NCBI GenBank assembly: GCA_050010315.1
Contig: JBEKLG010000102.1
Coordinates: 1-6,673, forward strand
Reading direction: 5' to 3'
Source: Bog-793 sp050010315
GTDB lineage: Bacteria > Actinomycetota > Acidimicrobiia > Acidimicrobiales > Bog-793
DNA length: 6,673 nucleotides
Below, one piece after another: positions 5,507 to 6,673 of this stretch. The translations under genes were made by a program, and so were the position numbers. Position 1 is the first letter of the stretch, and each line of letters begins with the position of its first letter. Under the pieces are notes generated by a model that saw only the letters and a program-made list of their open reading frames with translations, made no database searches and was not told the DNA's origin.

Positions 5507-6073
5507 CTACCCGGCCGCGCCGTCGAGGACCGCACCGATCGCGACGAGGCGTCGACCGTAGTCATCCGAGTCGACGTCGTGCACCCACATCACGATCCCG
5601 TCCTCGTGCGAGCGCGCGTAGTAGTTCCTGCGGATCCCGACGGGGGCGAAACCGAACCAGCGGTAGAGCCGTTGCGCGACGGCGTTCGAGGCCCTCACCT
5701 CGAGCGTGAGCGCCGTCGCCCCGGCGGCTCGCGCCTCGACGACGAGACGCCACAAAAGGCGCGCCCCGACCCTCCTGCCCTGCCAGGCGGCGTCAACCCC
5801 GAGCGTCGTCACGTGACCCTCGCCGGCGACGAGCATGCAGCCGGCGTAACCGACGACCTCGCCAGCCGCTCGCGCCACCCAGTACTGGCGCGTCGCGCGC
5901 TGCGCGAGCTCCGACAGGTAGAGAACGGCCGACCACGGCTCGGGGAAGATCTCCCGTTCGATCCCGACGACGGCGGCGACATCCTGGCGACGCATCGGCG
6001 CGATCTCGATGGTCTCGCCGTTGCGCGGCGGAAGCGGCCTCGCCCCCTTGGGCCCTCTCATCAGCCGCGCCAC
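5507..6073 (-). CDS. rimI: Ribosomal protein S18-alanine N-acetyltransferase RimI (GNAT)
   Basis: A GNAT acetyltransferase that moves acetyl from acetyl-CoA to the N-terminal amine of ribosomal protein S18 in E. coli; actinobacterial RimI may accept more N termini. In the 188-residue protein, APMRRQDVAAVVGIE (25-39) and FPEPWS (43-48) open the fold. VTTLGVDAAWQGRRVGARLL (88-107) is the acetyl-CoA loop (QxxxxG/A). LEVRASNAVAQRLYRWFGF (124-142) carries Glu125 and Tyr137, matching the catalytic Glu and Tyr of E. coli RimI. RRNYYARSHEDGIVMWV (148-164) is the family-specific end. GTG at 6073 lies 2 bp after the tsaB stop, which suggests coupling. ATG at 6061 is an equal alternative: neither has a clear Shine-Dalgarno, and both leave an N-terminal extension of more than 20 residues before the domain. 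The setting between tsaB and tsaD is typical and strengthens the call over a generic GNAT. Confidence 0.92.
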   Translation of the reverse strand: MARLMRGPKGARPLPPRNGETIEIAPMRRQDVAAVVGIEREIFPEPWSAVLYLSELAQRATRQYWVARAAGEVVGYAGCMLVAGEGHVTTLGVDAAWQGRRVGARLLWRLVVEARAAGATALTLEVRASNAVAQRLYRWFGFAPVGIRRNYYARSHEDGIVMWVHDVDSDDYGRRLVAIGAVLDGAAG

Positions 6074-6075
6074 GG

Positions 6076-6673
6076 TCAGTCCCGCCCCCCGGTGGCCGGC
6101 GAATTCCGGGTCGCCCAGTTCGCCCGGGCGTCGGCGGCGCGCAGGTAACAGGGCGTTATCGCCACGGCGTCGGTCGTCGCGCCGGCGGCGAGCCGTTCGA
6201 CACCGATCGCTCCGAGGGTGGCGACCGAGGGTGCCGCCAGGGCGTCCCCGCCGTAGCTGAGCGCGACGCCCCGCTGCGGTTCGCCGGGGGACGCCGCGAC
6301 CTGCGCCGCCCCGTCGCCGACGAGCAGCACCCGACCCCCAAGGTCGGCGAGCCGTGCCCGCAGCACCGCTGGGGCGCCGATCGAAAGAGAGCCGTCGGGG
6401 AACTCCCAGGCGAGCTCGCCGCGGCGCACGTCGACGACAGCCACGACGGCGCGGTCCCGGGCAGCCGGATCGCCGCCGGCGCCGCGGCAGAGCACCTCGG
6501 TCGACCGCACGGCGACGAGGGGGATGCCGAGCGCGAACCCGAAAGCCTTGGCGGCGGCGATGCCGACTCGCAACCCGGTATATAGCCCCGGCCCGACGTC
6601 GACGGCGACGGCGTCGACGTCGCCAACTCCCACCCCGGCCGCAGAAAGGACCGAGGCGACCGCGCCATGGAGG
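6076..6673 (-). CDS. tsaB: tRNA threonylcarbamoyladenosine biosynthesis protein TsaB, 5' part missing
   Basis: TsaB is the non-catalytic ASKHA-fold partner that dimerises with TsaD and is needed for t6A synthesis. 199 residues are visible; the N terminus, with the usual ILAIDTS-like segment, lies beyond the right edge. The visible part starts in LHGAVASVLSAAG, continues with DVDAVAVDVGPGLYTGLRVG (the TsaB hallmark GPGxxTGLRxG), AAKAFGFALGIPLVAVRSTE, VVAVVDVRRGELAWEF, and the closing ITPCYLRAADAR, equivalent to the usual PxYLRxxDA. A GTG at 6633 lies inside the conserved part and is not the true start. The gene stops 2 bp before rimI. The region between the hallmark and the closing motif is poorly conserved in the family, as expected. 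Full-length actinobacterial homologues have about 210-240 residues, so little is missing. In related genomes tsaE usually lies just upstream; this is not visible here. Confidence 0.93.
   Translation of the reverse strand, partial: LHGAVASVLSAAGVGVGDVDAVAVDVGPGLYTGLRVGIAAAKAFGFALGIPLVAVRSTEVLCRGAGGDPAARDRAVVAVVDVRRGELAWEFPDGSLSIGAPAVLRARLADLGGRVLLVGDGAAQVAASPGEPQRGVALSYGGDALAAPSVATLGAIGVERLAAGATTDAVAITPCYLRAADARANWATRNSPATGGRD

Noticed and set aside
5494..5565. Extended TsaD N terminus starting at 5565
   Set aside because: These 24 codons overlap the end of rimI in another frame and match nothing in TsaD; the GTG at 5493 gives the standard family N terminus.
1..6673. A novel multi-gene defence, mobile or biosynthetic system
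   Set aside because: All eight genes belong to known families and follow a gene order largely known from actinobacteria. No repeats, transposases, integrases, toxins or unrecognised genes are present.

Overview
The window is very GC-rich, gene-dense bacterial DNA with every supported gene on the minus strand, so transcription runs from right to left. Two things point to Actinomycetota: a protein of the mycothiol-dependent maleylpyruvate isomerase family, and the order tsaB-rimI-tsaD-groES-groEL followed by a guaB3-type gene. From memory, Mycobacterium has the same core order (rimI, tsaD/gcp, groES, groEL1, then guaB2 and guaB3 further on). The class cannot be fixed from the sequence; a deep-branching, non-mycobacterial lineage is an inference.

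Layout in transcription order, right to left. (1) tsaB, open at the right edge, then rimI 2 bp later, then tsaD 13 bp after rimI. This is a tight cluster for tRNA t6A modification plus an N-acetyltransferase. (2) 59 bp further on is a gene for a DinB-fold, mycothiol-dependent-isomerase-like protein. It ends in a short inverted repeat. (3) The heat-shock unit follows: a sigma-70-type promoter (-35 TTGCCA, 17-bp spacer, -10 TATCGT), a perfect CIRCE operator over the expected start of transcription, a strong Shine-Dalgarno, groES, and groEL starting in a TGATG overlap with the groES stop. A long hairpin without a U-tract follows groEL. (4) A Nudix hydrolase of the CoA-pyrophosphatase type comes next. 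It may be translated from a leaderless mRNA. (5) Last is guaB3, a GuaB-related protein without CBS domains, cut by the left edge.

How the genes relate: TsaB and TsaD are two subunits of the machine that transfers threonylcarbamoyl to A37 of ANN-decoding tRNAs. RimI acetylates the N terminus of ribosomal protein S18 in the best-known case. GroES/GroEL fold proteins under HrcA control. The Nudix and GuaB3 genes concern CoA and purine-nucleotide turnover. I see no mobile element, CRISPR array, tRNA, rRNA or phage gene, and no intergenic gap above about 90 bp.

I did not find a new multi-gene system; this is a conserved housekeeping neighbourhood. The points most worth a second look are: the GuaB3-like protein, which lacks both the IMPDH catalytic cysteine and the substrate-ribose aspartate; the unusual C-terminal tail and the altered GFGDRR motif of GroEL; the precise promoter/CIRCE architecture; and the hairpin and putative leaderless start between groEL and the Nudix gene.
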